A stretch of 64,000 nucleotides of DNA from Clostridium drakei (GTDB lineage Bacteria > Bacillota > Clostridia > Clostridiales > Clostridiaceae), in NCBI RefSeq assembly GCF_000633595.2, contig NZ_JIBU02000039.1, positions 1 to 64,000 of the forward strand. The letters are read 5' to 3'. Shown here piece after piece: positions 32,376 to 42,002 of the stretch. The notes beneath the pieces were generated by a model that did no database searches, was not told the DNA's origin, and saw nothing but the letters and a program-made list of their open reading frames with translations. The position numbers and the translations under genes are program-made. Within the stretch, counting starts at the first letter, position 1, and each line of letters opens with the position of its first letter.

Positions 32376-33477
32376 TTTGCTCAACTCCCCTTTCTTGATT
32401 ACTCCTAACTTTATTTATTAAAAGTAATAATAAAGGAAGTACAATCAACACATATAATGCAAATGCATGTGTCCCTGTTTTTCCCATCTCATAAAGCTCA
32501 GCTATATTTTGTGGGTACATTGATATAGCATATATAAAAGGAATTATAATCAACATTGATAATTTTACATCTTTTAACTTAAATACATCTTTAACTATAT
32601 CTGCAGAAAAATAATAATAATTAATAAAAGTTGTAAAATAAAATATTATCCACATAGCCATTACTATACCTTCCCATCTTTCTATAAAAGCTCCAGGTAT
32701 ATTTATAGATTTTATCATGGTTATAGTTGGCCATATTAAAGTTTCCGTTTGCTCATTTGAAAAAATTGATATACAAAATATTACTATGATTGTATAAAAT
32801 ATTGTCACAAAACCAATACTTTTTAAGATACATTTTTTTATTCCTGCTTTGTTGCCTACAAATGGTAAAAATAAATACATCAATTCAAATCCTGTAAATG
32901 TAAATACTGCAGTATTCATTCCTTTCAAATAATTGATAGGTGCATTGTTGAATACTGGAAAAATATTTGTAAAATCTAAATGATTTAAAGTCAACAAAAG
33001 TACTAAACCTATAGGCAAAAACATTATTCCAAAGGCAATTTCATTAAATTTTACTAAATTATCAATTTCACCTCTTATAAGATAACTTCCTGTAATTATA
33101 GTCACTACAATCAAAAATTCAGTAGGTGTTTTTTCTAGAAGATACATTTTTATTACTTCTACAAAAGATCTCATTCCTATTGCCATTGAAAATGTAGTAT
33201 AAGCTACAAAAATTATTGATAAAATCCCACCAAATATCTTTCCAAAATTATTTTCCATTAAATCAAGAAATTTATTAAAATTATTGATTTTAACCACTTT
33301 ATATATAAGATATGCTAATGCATAAGCTATAAACCCAACCAATAAGGTTACAATCCATCCATCATTACCAACAACAGTGGCTAATTCACTAGGATAAGCA
33401 AATATTCCTATTCCTACAATGCTCACAACAACTGTAGAAAATAATCCAAAAGATGTAATAGAATTTTTATTAATCAT
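32365..33477 (-). CDS. GerA-type germinant receptor, B subunit
   Basis: Integral membrane subunit of the APC-superfamily-like spore permease family, thought to bind the germinant. The 370-aa protein has about ten membrane helices and the family start SFGLFSTVVVSIVGIGIFAYP. Gene order here is A-B-C, with the A gene 15 bases upstream and the C gene overlapping downstream. Ligand cannot be predicted from sequence. Confidence 0.92.
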   Translation of the reverse strand: MINKNSITSFGLFSTVVVSIVGIGIFAYPSELATVVGNDGWIVTLLVGFIAYALAYLIYKVVKINNFNKFLDLMENNFGKIFGGILSIIFVAYTTFSMAIGMRSFVEVIKMYLLEKTPTEFLIVVTIITGSYLIRGEIDNLVKFNEIAFGIMFLPIGLVLLLTLNHLDFTNIFPVFNNAPINYLKGMNTAVFTFTGFELMYLFLPFVGNKAGIKKCILKSIGFVTIFYTIIVIFCISIFSNEQTETLIWPTITMIKSINIPGAFIERWEGIVMAMWIIFYFTTFINYYYFSADIVKDVFKLKDVKLSMLIIIPFIYAISMYPQNIAELYEMGKTGTHAFALYVLIVLPLLLLLINKVRSNQERGVEQNET

Positions 33478-33492
33478 AAAATGTACTCACCT

Positions 33493-34953
33493 CTATTTTT
33501 GTCGTACTTTATCTTCTGTATTCATATATTCTGGTCTTTTCTTAAAACATTTTAACGGAAATCTTATATACATATCTTTAAAATCACTCATTCGAGGATT
33601 AACCAGTGGTGCTAAATAAGGTACCCCAAAACTTCTAAGTCTTACTAAGTGTACAAGTATACATATTAGTCCTATCATAATTCCATAAAGGCCTAATATT
33701 GATGATGCTATTATAAGAAGAAACCTCAATATTCTAAAAGCAGATGTAATTTGATAATTAGGAGTCGTAAAACTTGTTATTGCGGTGACAGATACTATAA
33801 TTATCATTATCGGACTTACTATTCCAGCCGTTACAGCTGCCTGACCTATTATAAGACCACCTACTATACCAATAGTTGCTCCTATAGGCTTAGGTAATCT
33901 TGCTATAGCCTCAAGTAAAAAAGCAAGACTTACCTCCATGATTAGTGCCTCTACAAATGCTGGAAAAGGTACACCTTCTCTAGATGCTGCAATAAAATAA
34001 GCCAATTTCGTAGGGATTATAGATGTATGAAATGATGTAACTGCAACATATAACGGTGGAAGTATTAATGATATAATTATTGAAAAAAACCTTATAAGTC
34101 TTACTACTGATCCATTAATCCATCTCTGGTAATAATCATCTGGTGCTTGAAATAAATTAGGCAGAGTTGTAGGCACTATAAGTGCAAATGGAGAATTATC
34201 TACCAATATAGCTATTCTTCCTTCATATAATGCTGCTGCTACCACATCTGGCCTTTCTGTACTCTGTATTTGTGGAAATACAGAAAATGTACTATCTTCT
34301 ATGAGTTGCTCTATATATCCGCTATCTAATACAGCGTCTATATTTATTTTATTTATCCTACTTAAGAGCTCCTCTAGTGCACCCTTATTTACAATATCAT
34401 CAATATACATTATTACTACATCAGTTTTAGATCTTGTTCCTATGCTTTTAGGTGATATCTTTAATCTAGTATCTCTTATTCTTCTTCTAACCAATGCAGT
34501 ATTGAATCTTACAATTTCTGTAAAGCCATCTCTACCTCCCCTTATTGCTGTTTCCCCAGATGGTTCTGATACACCTCTGGTAGGCCAAGCACGAGTGGCT
34601 ATAATATAACAAGTTTCAAGGCCTTCAATGAACATTAATGTATCACCAGAAAGCACTGCATTAACACCTTCACTAAGCTTTTTTACGTCTCTCAAATCGG
34701 AAACTGTTAGTATTCTATTTTTTATTTCCTCTACTTTTGTTATCCTACTCCCTCTAATCATAAGTGTTTCTAACACATAATCATCTAAAAGTAGTTTATC
34801 TCCCATACCATCTACATACACTAATGCAGACTTAAATTCTCCTATGTAAAATTCCCTATAAACTATATCAGAACTTCCTTCTAATAAATCTTTTATATAA
34901 GAAATGTTATCGCTAACTTTTTTAACTATTTCATCTCTTATTTGTTCTTTCAA
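33493..34953 (-). CDS. GerA-type germinant receptor, A subunit
   Basis: The A subunit has a large cytosolic N-terminal region (about residues 1-260) followed by several membrane helices (about 280-440). Family signatures are present: the segment with STERPDVVAAALYEGRIAI, then LVDNSPFALIVPT and SREGVPFPAFVEALIMEV. Length of 486 aa is normal. The start is a TTG at 34953 with a GTGGTGA site. A small two-helix membrane gene lies 48 bases upstream and is probably in the same operon. Such receptors are usually sigma-G dependent; the promoter was not identified. Confidence 0.95.
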   Translation of the reverse strand: MKEQIRDEIVKKVSDNISYIKDLLEGSSDIVYREFYIGEFKSALVYVDGMGDKLLLDDYVLETLMIRGSRITKVEEIKNRILTVSDLRDVKKLSEGVNAVLSGDTLMFIEGLETCYIIATRAWPTRGVSEPSGETAIRGGRDGFTEIVRFNTALVRRRIRDTRLKISPKSIGTRSKTDVVIMYIDDIVNKGALEELLSRINKINIDAVLDSGYIEQLIEDSTFSVFPQIQSTERPDVVAAALYEGRIAILVDNSPFALIVPTTLPNLFQAPDDYYQRWINGSVVRLIRFFSIIISLILPPLYVAVTSFHTSIIPTKLAYFIAASREGVPFPAFVEALIMEVSLAFLLEAIARLPKPIGATIGIVGGLIIGQAAVTAGIVSPIMIIIVSVTAITSFTTPNYQITSAFRILRFLLIIASSILGLYGIMIGLICILVHLVRLRSFGVPYLAPLVNPRMSDFKDMYIRFPLKCFKKRPEYMNTEDKVRQK

Positions 34954-35001
34954 CGATCACCACTTCCTTAAATTAATTAATACAGAAACTTTAATATTCC
35001 T

Positions 35002-35196
35002 CTATACTGTAAATACATTAACTAAATAAAGACAAACAGATATTATAATAAAACCTATGCCTAAAAATCTTGCCTTTTTACTTACATCTCTTAAGTTTCT
35101 TTTACTAAAACTTCTTGAATCAAAAAAAGCTAGTACCAATCCTTGTATAACCATCAACATTAAAAAATAGCCATTAAATATTTTAATTATTCTCAC
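35002..35196 (-). CDS. Small two-helix membrane protein, possible germinant receptor D subunit
   Basis: The 64-aa protein consists of two hydrophobic helices (about residues 6-26 and 44-63) joined by a basic loop rich in Arg and Lys. It begins with a GTG behind a GAGGTGA site and precedes the receptor A gene by 48 bases on the same strand. Small two-helix D proteins in some Bacillus receptor operons modulate germination. Size, topology and position fit, but I see no diagnostic motif, so the D-subunit role is inference. An unrelated small membrane protein is the alternative. Confidence 0.7.
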   Translation of the reverse strand: MRIIKIFNGYFLMLMVIQGLVLAFFDSRSFSKRNLRDVSKKARFLGIGFIIISVCLYLVNVFTV

Positions 35197-35270
35197 TGTA
35201 TCACCTCTAACTTTTTAGGTAACCTTAGCTTATTTTTAACTTTTATAAAACTATTTATTCATAATACAAG

Positions 35271-35320
35271 AATAAAAAAGATATATAAAATTAGAAATTA
35301 ATTTCTAATTTTATATATCT
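35271..35320 (-). terminator. Terminator after ispE with a 42-base perfect palindrome
   Basis: Bases 35279-35320 form a 21-bp perfect palindrome with no unpaired centre, followed on the minus strand by six U. It starts 20 bases after the ispE stop and separates ispE from the receptor operon. Confidence 0.88.
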
Positions 35321-35339
35321 CTTTACTGAGTATTAACAC

Positions 35340-36182
35340 CTAAATTGTCCTTGTTATAAAAGTTTCCCTATATTTTTTCTTCATTTTATCATAACACAAT
35401 TGAGCTTTTAACATATCACTAAAAAATGCAAATATCGTAGGCCCACTACCACTCATTAGTGTTCCTTGTGCCCCCATATTAATCATCTCTTTCTTTATGT
35501 CTTTCAATACTACATGTTTATATAAGGTAACATTTTCTAATACATTTTTCATATTCCTTGCTAATGAATTTAAATTATTAGCTTCTATACTTGATATTAA
35601 TAAATTTGTATCAGGATGTCTCTTTATTTTATTTATATCCAAATTTTTATATACTTCTTTGGTAGATACTCCAAAAGCTGGCTTCACCACAACTAAAATG
35701 TGGTTTTTAAAACTATTAAGTTTTGTAATTTTTTCTCCTATACCTTCACAAAGTGCTGTTCCTCCAACAACACAGTAAGGTACATCTGCTCCTATGTTTA
35801 ATCCTAATTTCATAATTTTTTCATCACTTATATCAGGCCTATACATATTTCTCATAGCCTTTAACACTGCTGCTGCATCTGTACTTCCTCCTGCCAACCC
35901 AGCTGCAACAGGTATATATTTCTTTATATAAATATCTATGCCCTCACATACATTATAAGTTTTCATGAAAAGCTCTGCTGCTTTATAGGCAAGATTTCTC
36001 TCATCTGTAGGTATATACTGCTTATTACAACTTATATTAATACCTTTATCAGTTTTCTTAATGTTTATTAAATCATATAAATCTATAGTCTGCATTATCA
36101 TTTGCAAAGTATGATAACCATCCTCCCTTTTTCCTACTACGTCCAATGATAAGTTAATTTTTGCATAAGCCTTTATTAACAT
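35340..36182 (-). CDS. ispE: 4-diphosphocytidyl-2-C-methyl-D-erythritol kinase
   Basis: GHMP-family kinase of the methylerythritol phosphate pathway to isoprenoids. The 280-aa protein has the family start AYAKINLSLDVVGKREDGYH, the ATP-binding PVAAGLAGGSTDAAA (from residue 91) and the C-terminal GSGPTIFAFF motif. GGAGGATAAAA precedes the ATG. In Bacillus ispE also lies near veg and yabG; here the same neighbourhood is split by cphA, cphB and the SPOCS gene. Strong terminators lie on both sides, so it is monocistronic. Confidence 0.97.
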   Translation of the reverse strand: MLIKAYAKINLSLDVVGKREDGYHTLQMIMQTIDLYDLINIKKTDKGINISCNKQYIPTDERNLAYKAAELFMKTYNVCEGIDIYIKKYIPVAAGLAGGSTDAAAVLKAMRNMYRPDISDEKIMKLGLNIGADVPYCVVGGTALCEGIGEKITKLNSFKNHILVVVKPAFGVSTKEVYKNLDINKIKRHPDTNLLISSIEANNLNSLARNMKNVLENVTLYKHVVLKDIKKEMINMGAQGTLMSGSGPTIFAFFSDMLKAQLCYDKMKKKYRETFITRTI

Positions 36183-36240
36183 TTTTATCCTCCAGAAGCA
36201 CTTAAATATAATACTAAAAAATAGTATAATACAAGATTAA

Positions 36241-36291
36241 AATTAAAGCTATACCTTTAAAAAATAAATTTTTAAAGGTATAGCTTTAATT
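36241..36291 (-). terminator. Terminator after cphA
   Basis: Long hairpin of about 22 bp (arms 36241-36263 and 36269-36291, 5-nt loop), followed on the minus strand by an A/U-rich tail. It begins 20 bases beyond the cphA stop. Confidence 0.85.
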
Positions 36292-36310
36292 TATAAGATT
36301 TAATGTCTAT

Positions 36311-38926
36311 TTAAAATGTTACTGCAAGCTGCTTTTTATCCATATTTATTTTTTCTTTTACTAGCTTTACTAAAGGATCTAAATTTTCGAAAAATATTAT
36401 AATTAAATCTCCTTCTGTCGAATCTTCTATAGCTTTTTTTAAAGCTTCTTTCTCATCTAATATAACATCAATTTTTCTTTCATTAAATCCAGATTTTATA
36501 ACACCCTTCTTTATTATATCTGCAATTTCACCTACTTCTCTCCCTCTTCTATCTTTATCCTCTTTAATATAAATATAATCAAAGCTTTTTCCAGAAATCT
36601 CGCCTATATACTCTGTACTACTATTAGTTCTGTCTCCCGGAACACCTATTACCCCTATTAACCTTTTATGTTTTATCTCCTTAGCTCCATTAATTACAGC
36701 CTTATACCCCTCTATGTTATGTCCATAATCTAATACAACCTTAACTCCATTTATTTCATACATATTAAATCTTCCTGGATTATAATTTTCATCTCCATAA
36801 AAATTAGTTAATCCTTTCCTTATAACAGAATACTTAATATTTAATCCTATAAGTGCTGCACAAGCAGCCATAGCATTCTCTACATTGTATGTTAACTTAC
36901 CATTTAGTGTAATCATCACATCTTGAACCTTTACCATAGATACTACCTTTTGTTGTTTTTCAACATATATAGTATTTTCATGTGTATATACACCATATCC
37001 ACCTTGTTTTATATTTTTTACAAGTGCAGGGTTATATTTATTTTTTGAAAACATAATTATGTTGCTTTTAATTCTATCTAAAATTTTAAGACTAACAGGA
37101 TCATCTGCGTTTATAACTACATACCCATCATACTTTACTGCTTCTGCAACCAATGATTTTACATATGCTAAATCTTCTATAGTTTCTATTCCATCTATAC
37201 CCAAATGATCTTCGGTAATATTTGTAATAACTCCTACATCTGCTAAATCATAAGCAAGTCCCTTTCTTATTATGCCACCCCTAGCTGTTTCCAATACTGC
37301 AGCATCTATTACTTTATTACCAAGAATAGCCCTGGCACTATTATATCCTGTAGTATCACCTTTCTCTATACATTTATTATCTACATATATTCCTCCTGTG
37401 GTGGTCATTCCAACATTATATCCTGCTAAGGTCATCACATGTCCTATAAGTCTTGTTGTTGTAGTTTTCCCATTTGTACCTGTAATAGATATAACAGGTA
37501 TGTTTCTTGGACTATCCTTAAACATCATATCCACTATATTACCTGCCACATTTCTACTTAACCCTTTACTTGGATAATGATGCATTCTTATACCTGGTGC
37601 TGCATTTACTTCCATTATAGCACCATCCCCTATAGGTTCACCTATATTACTACAACATATATCTATACCACATATATCAAGTCCTATAGTTTTAGCTGTT
37701 CTTTCACATATTTCTATATTTTCTTCACACATATCATCGGTACAGTCTATTGCCTCTCCACCAGTAGATAAATTAGCCTTTTCTCTTAATTCCAATTTTT
37801 CCCCATTTTCTATAACACTATCTAAATTATAACCTTTTTTTAAAATGCTTAACTTCAATTCTTCATCTATTTTTACTTTAGTTAGTGGCTTTTCATGTCC
37901 TTCTCCTCTTTTTGAATCTTTATTTAATTCATATATAAGCTGTTTTATACTTTTTGCTCCATCTCCTATGACATAAGGAGGTATCCTTTCAGATGCTGCC
38001 ACTACTTTATAATCTACAACACATACTCTATAATCTTTTCCAAATATATTTTTTTCAATAATTATGTCCTTAAAATTTTCAGATAACATTCTATAGGTCT
38101 TAACAAGTTCTTTTTCACTCTTTATGTTAACGAATACACCTTTACCTTGATTTCCATATCGTGGTTTTAAAACCACTGGATATCCTATTCTATTGGCTTT
38201 AAATAGCAATTCCAAGACATTTCTTACTACATCACCTTCTGCTACAGGTAAACATTGATTGTATAAAAGTTCTTTACACAATAATTTATCACAAGCTATA
38301 TCCACTCCTACAGCTTTAGTATCACCATCAATAGTTGCTTCTATAATTTTACTATACTTTCCATAGCCCAATTGAAACATACTACCTTCCCCTAATTTTA
38401 TAGCGGGTATTCCTCTCTTTTTAGCCTCTGTTATTATACTTAATGTACTTGGTCCAATTTCTTCTTCACTTAACATAATTTTTAACAATTTTAAATCATT
38501 TTCTAAATTAAATGTTGTTTCATTTATTAATGAATTTATTAATGCTACAGACATTTTACCAATTCTTATTGCAACATTTTTATACATATACTCATATATT
38601 ATATAATATTTATCTCCAGATATTTCTCTAGCCTTTCCATAAGAAACATCCATACCTAAAGTGTTCTGTAATCCTATTATAATATGTTCACACACATGTG
38701 CAAGATATGTTCCTTCTTTGATTCTTTTCACAAACCCTCCATCTTCATCTATACCACATCTATGTTCTTTTAACTGAGGAATCATTTCAATCAATCTTTT
38801 ATTAAAATTTTTTATTTCCTTAGTTTGAACTTCACTATATCCTTCTAAATCCACATTAATTTTTATACATTTTCTGTGAGAATATATATTTCTACCACTA
38901 AAAACTTTAATATCGTCTATTTTCAT
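36311..38926 (-). CDS. cphA: Cyanophycin synthetase
   Basis: Builds cyanophycin, a non-ribosomal polymer with an aspartate backbone and arginine side chains that stores nitrogen. The 871-aa protein has an N-terminal domain, an ATP-grasp domain (KPRYGNQGKG at about 254-263) that activates the backbone carboxylate, and a C-terminal Mur-ligase-like domain with P-loop GTNGKT (about 483-488). All three expected domains are intact. The frame runs 12 codons upstream to a TTG, but the ATG at 38926 gives the family N-terminus; its GGAGG site is rather far (15 bases). It follows cphB closely, forming a synthesis/degradation pair. Confidence 0.93.
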   Translation of the reverse strand: MKIDDIKVFSGRNIYSHRKCIKINVDLEGYSEVQTKEIKNFNKRLIEMIPQLKEHRCGIDEDGGFVKRIKEGTYLAHVCEHIIIGLQNTLGMDVSYGKAREISGDKYYIIYEYMYKNVAIRIGKMSVALINSLINETTFNLENDLKLLKIMLSEEEIGPSTLSIITEAKKRGIPAIKLGEGSMFQLGYGKYSKIIEATIDGDTKAVGVDIACDKLLCKELLYNQCLPVAEGDVVRNVLELLFKANRIGYPVVLKPRYGNQGKGVFVNIKSEKELVKTYRMLSENFKDIIIEKNIFGKDYRVCVVDYKVVAASERIPPYVIGDGAKSIKQLIYELNKDSKRGEGHEKPLTKVKIDEELKLSILKKGYNLDSVIENGEKLELREKANLSTGGEAIDCTDDMCEENIEICERTAKTIGLDICGIDICCSNIGEPIGDGAIMEVNAAPGIRMHHYPSKGLSRNVAGNIVDMMFKDSPRNIPVISITGTNGKTTTTRLIGHVMTLAGYNVGMTTTGGIYVDNKCIEKGDTTGYNSARAILGNKVIDAAVLETARGGIIRKGLAYDLADVGVITNITEDHLGIDGIETIEDLAYVKSLVAEAVKYDGYVVINADDPVSLKILDRIKSNIIMFSKNKYNPALVKNIKQGGYGVYTHENTIYVEKQQKVVSMVKVQDVMITLNGKLTYNVENAMAACAALIGLNIKYSVIRKGLTNFYGDENYNPGRFNMYEINGVKVVLDYGHNIEGYKAVINGAKEIKHKRLIGVIGVPGDRTNSSTEYIGEISGKSFDYIYIKEDKDRRGREVGEIADIIKKGVIKSGFNERKIDVILDEKEALKKAIEDSTEGDLIIIFFENLDPLVKLVKEKINMDKKQLAVTF

Positions 38927-38951
38927 TTTTAAATATATTTTCCTCCTATAT

Positions 38952-39773
38952 TTAAATATCAAATTTACTAATGGGTTTTTTATTTGCTAAATCAAAGATA
39001 TCTCCATACTTAAGTATATGCAACTTTACATTAAAGATAGATAATATATCATCTGGATGCTGTTCTGATACATTACTATAACTTATACGGCTTCCATCTA
39101 TTACATATACAGCTCCAGAGCCTATAACCTTAAATTTTCCATCATCATAAACTTCAATTGCAGTATCTTCATCTATACCTATTCCTAAACTTTCAGGATT
39201 TTCTGCTATTCCAACAAGTAACCTACCTATTCTTCCTCTTTGCGCAAAATGCTGATCTATTATTACTCCTTTAATTAAACCTAATCCGGGGGCCATTTTT
39301 AATGTACATTTTCTTGGTGATTCTTCGTTAGGGCCTGTTACTACCATAGTGTCACTCATAACTGAAGCCCCAGCCGAAGTTCCTACAAATATGCACTTTT
39401 TTTCATAAACTTCCTTCATCTTTGTACATAAAGGCGTCCCTCCTATTAAACTAGTTATTCTTAATTGATCTCCTCCTGTAAAAAAAATTAAAGAAGCACT
39501 ATCTATTACTTCTATATTATCTTTATCAAAAGCACTTTTTCTATCTCTTATATTTAGAACTTTTATATTTTTTACTCCCAATTGTTGAAAAATTTTTGTA
39601 TATTCATTCCCAAGTTCCTCTGGTAGTTCCGAAGCAATAGTAGCTATTACCAATGTATTTTCCTCTTTATCTAATCTATTACATACTTCTTTTAATATTA
39701 TTTTAGGACCTTTTTTATCCTCTGCACCACCTATTATTATCAAATTTCCCTCTAATTTTTCTTGCAAATCCAA
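38952..39773 (-). CDS. cphB: Cyanophycinase
   Basis: Serine exopeptidase of family S51 that releases beta-Asp-Arg dipeptides from cyanophycin. The protein, about 273 aa, has the N-terminal LIIIGGAEDKKG and the nucleophile motif GTSAG (Ser about 133). The segment RGRIGRLLVGIAENP is also present. The open frame begins at a TTG at 39800, but an AGAGGAGG site is 7 bases from the TTG at 39773, which I choose. Together with cphA downstream it allows storage and reuse of Asp and Arg, which would suit a sporulating amino-acid fermenter. Confidence 0.92.
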   Translation of the reverse strand: MDLQEKLEGNLIIIGGAEDKKGPKIILKEVCNRLDKEENTLVIATIASELPEELGNEYTKIFQQLGVKNIKVLNIRDRKSAFDKDNIEVIDSASLIFFTGGDQLRITSLIGGTPLCTKMKEVYEKKCIFVGTSAGASVMSDTMVVTGPNEESPRKCTLKMAPGLGLIKGVIIDQHFAQRGRIGRLLVGIAENPESLGIGIDEDTAIEVYDDGKFKVIGSGAVYVIDGSRISYSNVSEQHPDDILSIFNVKLHILKYGDIFDLANKKPISKFDI

Positions 39774-39924
39774 ATTATATGCCTCCTCTTCCTCCAACAA
39801 TTATTACTTTAATACTTATATTTTGTATTAAGCAGAGAGATAAATTCTTCTAAATGTTTGAAAAAACTATTAAAAATTATTTCATAGATATTTTATATAT
39901 TTACCACATTTTTAATTATTATAC

Positions 39925-39961
39925 ACGTAAAAAAATCGTGAAAATCCACGATTTTATACGT
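39925..39961 (-). terminator. Hairpin terminator, probably of the SPOCS/LysM gene
   Basis: A GATTTT-loop hairpin (AAAATCGTG pairing with CACGATTTT) with a run of seven U on the minus strand. The only minus-strand gene upstream of it is the SPOCS/LysM gene, more than 300 bases away, with the MITE-like element in between. Confidence 0.8.
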
Positions 39962-39997
39962 ACAAAATATAAATTAATAGTTTTTATTTTAAGCACA

Positions 39998-40258
39998 ATG
40001 CGACGGAACTTTTTTAGAGGACAGAGGACAATTGACAGAGGACAGTGAAGGATGATTTTTCTCCGCTTTGCTGCAAAAAATCTTTAATTAAACTTTTGAT
40101 GGCTCGTTTCGCTAAAGCGAAACATTGCTGATTAATATAAGTTTAAAGCTCATTTTGCGTTAGCAAAACAAGCTTTAAAAAATAAATTAGTTTTCCGACG
40201 TTAGGAGGAAAACTTACCTTCATTGTCCTCTGTCAAATGTCCTCTAAAAAATGCTTCG
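39998..40258. repeat. MITE-like inverted-repeat element
   Basis: About 260 bases with long imperfect terminal inverted repeats. The left arm spans about 39998-40054 and the right arm about 40205-40258. Both read AATGCGA at the outer edge, then TTTTTTAGAGGACA, then TTGACAGAGGACA, GAAGG and a TTTT-CTCC box. The left arm has an extra GAGGACAA unit. Inside are further hairpins (40104-40122 and 40143-40178). No protein is encoded, and the composition differs from the flanks. This is a non-autonomous element by architecture. No clear target-site duplication was found. Confidence 0.8.
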
Positions 40259-40264
40259 CATTTT

Positions 40265-41824
40265 TTATATTATAGCTCTTCCAGGTATTATAAGTTTATC
40301 TCCAATTTTTACTAAATCTGCATCTTCTATTTCATTAAGTTCCACTAACGATTCTATTGTTGTACGATACTTTTTAGCTATTTTCCAAATAGTATCCCCA
40401 TGTTGTACAACGTAAATAGTAAGACTTGCATTTTTCTTAGGTATCTCTCCTTCTACAGGAACTATATCCACTAAAAGTTCTTTATGTGTTGAATAATTAA
40501 CCCTAGCATATATATCTACTAAAGCTTTTATTTCTATATTATCCAATTCAATGGAAGCTTCCAAATTCTCAAGACACATTTTTGCTATGCACTGCATATC
40601 AATCTTACATCCTGGTATATCTACTCCATAATTAAATGGTATTTCTTCATTAACTGTATATACATACTTTTCCTCATCAAAAGTTTTATATAATACTTCT
40701 ACATTTAAGACTCCTTCTACAATTACCTTATCTTCTACTATTTTCTTATCTGTAATACAAGCTTCTCCACAGCACATAATTATTTTTGATACCTTAGGTC
40801 TATTACTTAGCTCAATAGCGCCCTTTACTATGCTCTTGCAATCAGAATGCCCATGCATAACATTAACTTGATAATCTTTTCTATCCATATTCATAAGTTC
40901 ATAAGGTGAATATGCATCTTCTATTATATCCATCTCTTCTTTATACATGACTTTCGTATTTGATTTTACTATAGCCTCTACATCAACTATTCTATTTTCT
41001 CCCAAATCATCTTCTCTTACATTAAATTCCATTGCATCTACTTTAAAAGTACTATAGCTGTCCATCATAGGATTTACATCTTTTAATTCCAGTTCTTTAT
41101 TTACATCAACATCATCCTCAATATACATTATATCTTTAGAATCTTTTGCTCTGTAAAGTAACGATACTAATACTCCAGCAGAAATTGAAACTTTTTCCTC
41201 CATAATCTTAGTTTCTTTTTTATGGACCTTGACATCACATTTTAATACATCTCCTACCTGAGGATTATCCATAGGAATTTGAATATGGCTTTTTGCCACT
41301 AAATCTCCCGAAACTGTACCAACTATTTTATCCATAGTTGTAGGGTTCTTTAACATTTGTATGTCTTGAGAGCCTGTAATATCTTTTATAACTTTAAAAT
41401 CATAATTTTTAAATACTTCCGCTTTTAATTTTATAATTCCTTCAATAGCTACCTTTCTTTCATTAACTATACTACATTCCATATGTTCAATATAAGAATC
41501 ACAATCGCACATCATCTTATGCTCAGACCCAGGTACGTCTACATAATTAGAAAATTTACCTATATAATTCGTGCTATAAATTCCTGTACCTTCCTCCTCA
41601 TTTGCCAAATAAATTACTGTATACTTTACTTCTCCTTCTACCAAAATTTTGTCTTGCATCATTTCTTTACTTACAATACATGGTTTAGCATCAAGCATTA
41701 ATACCTGATTAACATCAGGATGTGTATCCGGTATAACATATTCAGATTTAACTACTGTGTCACAAAAGTTTTCTGTTAACAGCTGTTCACATTCTATATT
41801 TTCTCTAATAAGCTCCATATCCAT
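40265..41824 (-). CDS. SPOCS (DUF3794) and LysM domain protein
   Basis: The 519-aa protein has repeated SPOCS/DUF3794 domains across residues 1-450, each with alternating beta strands. It ends with a C-terminal LysM peptidoglycan-binding domain (about 470-517: YVVQHGDTIWKIAKKY, then GDKLIIPG). Proteins of this design are expected in spore coat or cortex assembly of clostridia, comparable in role to Bacillus SafA or SpoVID, though the exact function is unproven. It has no signal peptide, consistent with mother-cell synthesis. GGGAGGG precedes the ATG. The stop codon directly abuts the MITE-like repeat, whose end could also form its transcript 3' end. Confidence 0.88.
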   Translation of the reverse strand: MDMELIRENIECEQLLTENFCDTVVKSEYVIPDTHPDVNQVLMLDAKPCIVSKEMMQDKILVEGEVKYTVIYLANEEEGTGIYSTNYIGKFSNYVDVPGSEHKMMCDCDSYIEHMECSIVNERKVAIEGIIKLKAEVFKNYDFKVIKDITGSQDIQMLKNPTTMDKIVGTVSGDLVAKSHIQIPMDNPQVGDVLKCDVKVHKKETKIMEEKVSISAGVLVSLLYRAKDSKDIMYIEDDVDVNKELELKDVNPMMDSYSTFKVDAMEFNVREDDLGENRIVDVEAIVKSNTKVMYKEEMDIIEDAYSPYELMNMDRKDYQVNVMHGHSDCKSIVKGAIELSNRPKVSKIIMCCGEACITDKKIVEDKVIVEGVLNVEVLYKTFDEEKYVYTVNEEIPFNYGVDIPGCKIDMQCIAKMCLENLEASIELDNIEIKALVDIYARVNYSTHKELLVDIVPVEGEIPKKNASLTIYVVQHGDTIWKIAKKYRTTIESLVELNEIEDADLVKIGDKLIIPGRAII

Positions 41825-42002
41825 AATTGTATCTCCCTCCCATAAAACCTACTATTTATTTATATAAGTAGTAAGTAAGAAATATGATAAAAACTTGTAC
41901 TGTTTTTAAACAAATAAATGTATAGAGAGAGCCAATCTATTACAATATTCATCATTTTTATTACTTTATTTTATTAAAATTGTCGACCAATGTTTGTCTA
42001 TA

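Noticed and set aside
39854-40048. Short plus-strand frame running into the MITE-like element
   Set aside because: It ends inside the inverted repeat, has low-complexity composition and no ribosome site.
39998-40258. GAGGACA repeats considered as a CRISPR array
   Set aside because: The copies are in inverted, not regularly spaced direct, orientation and there are no unique spacers of constant length.
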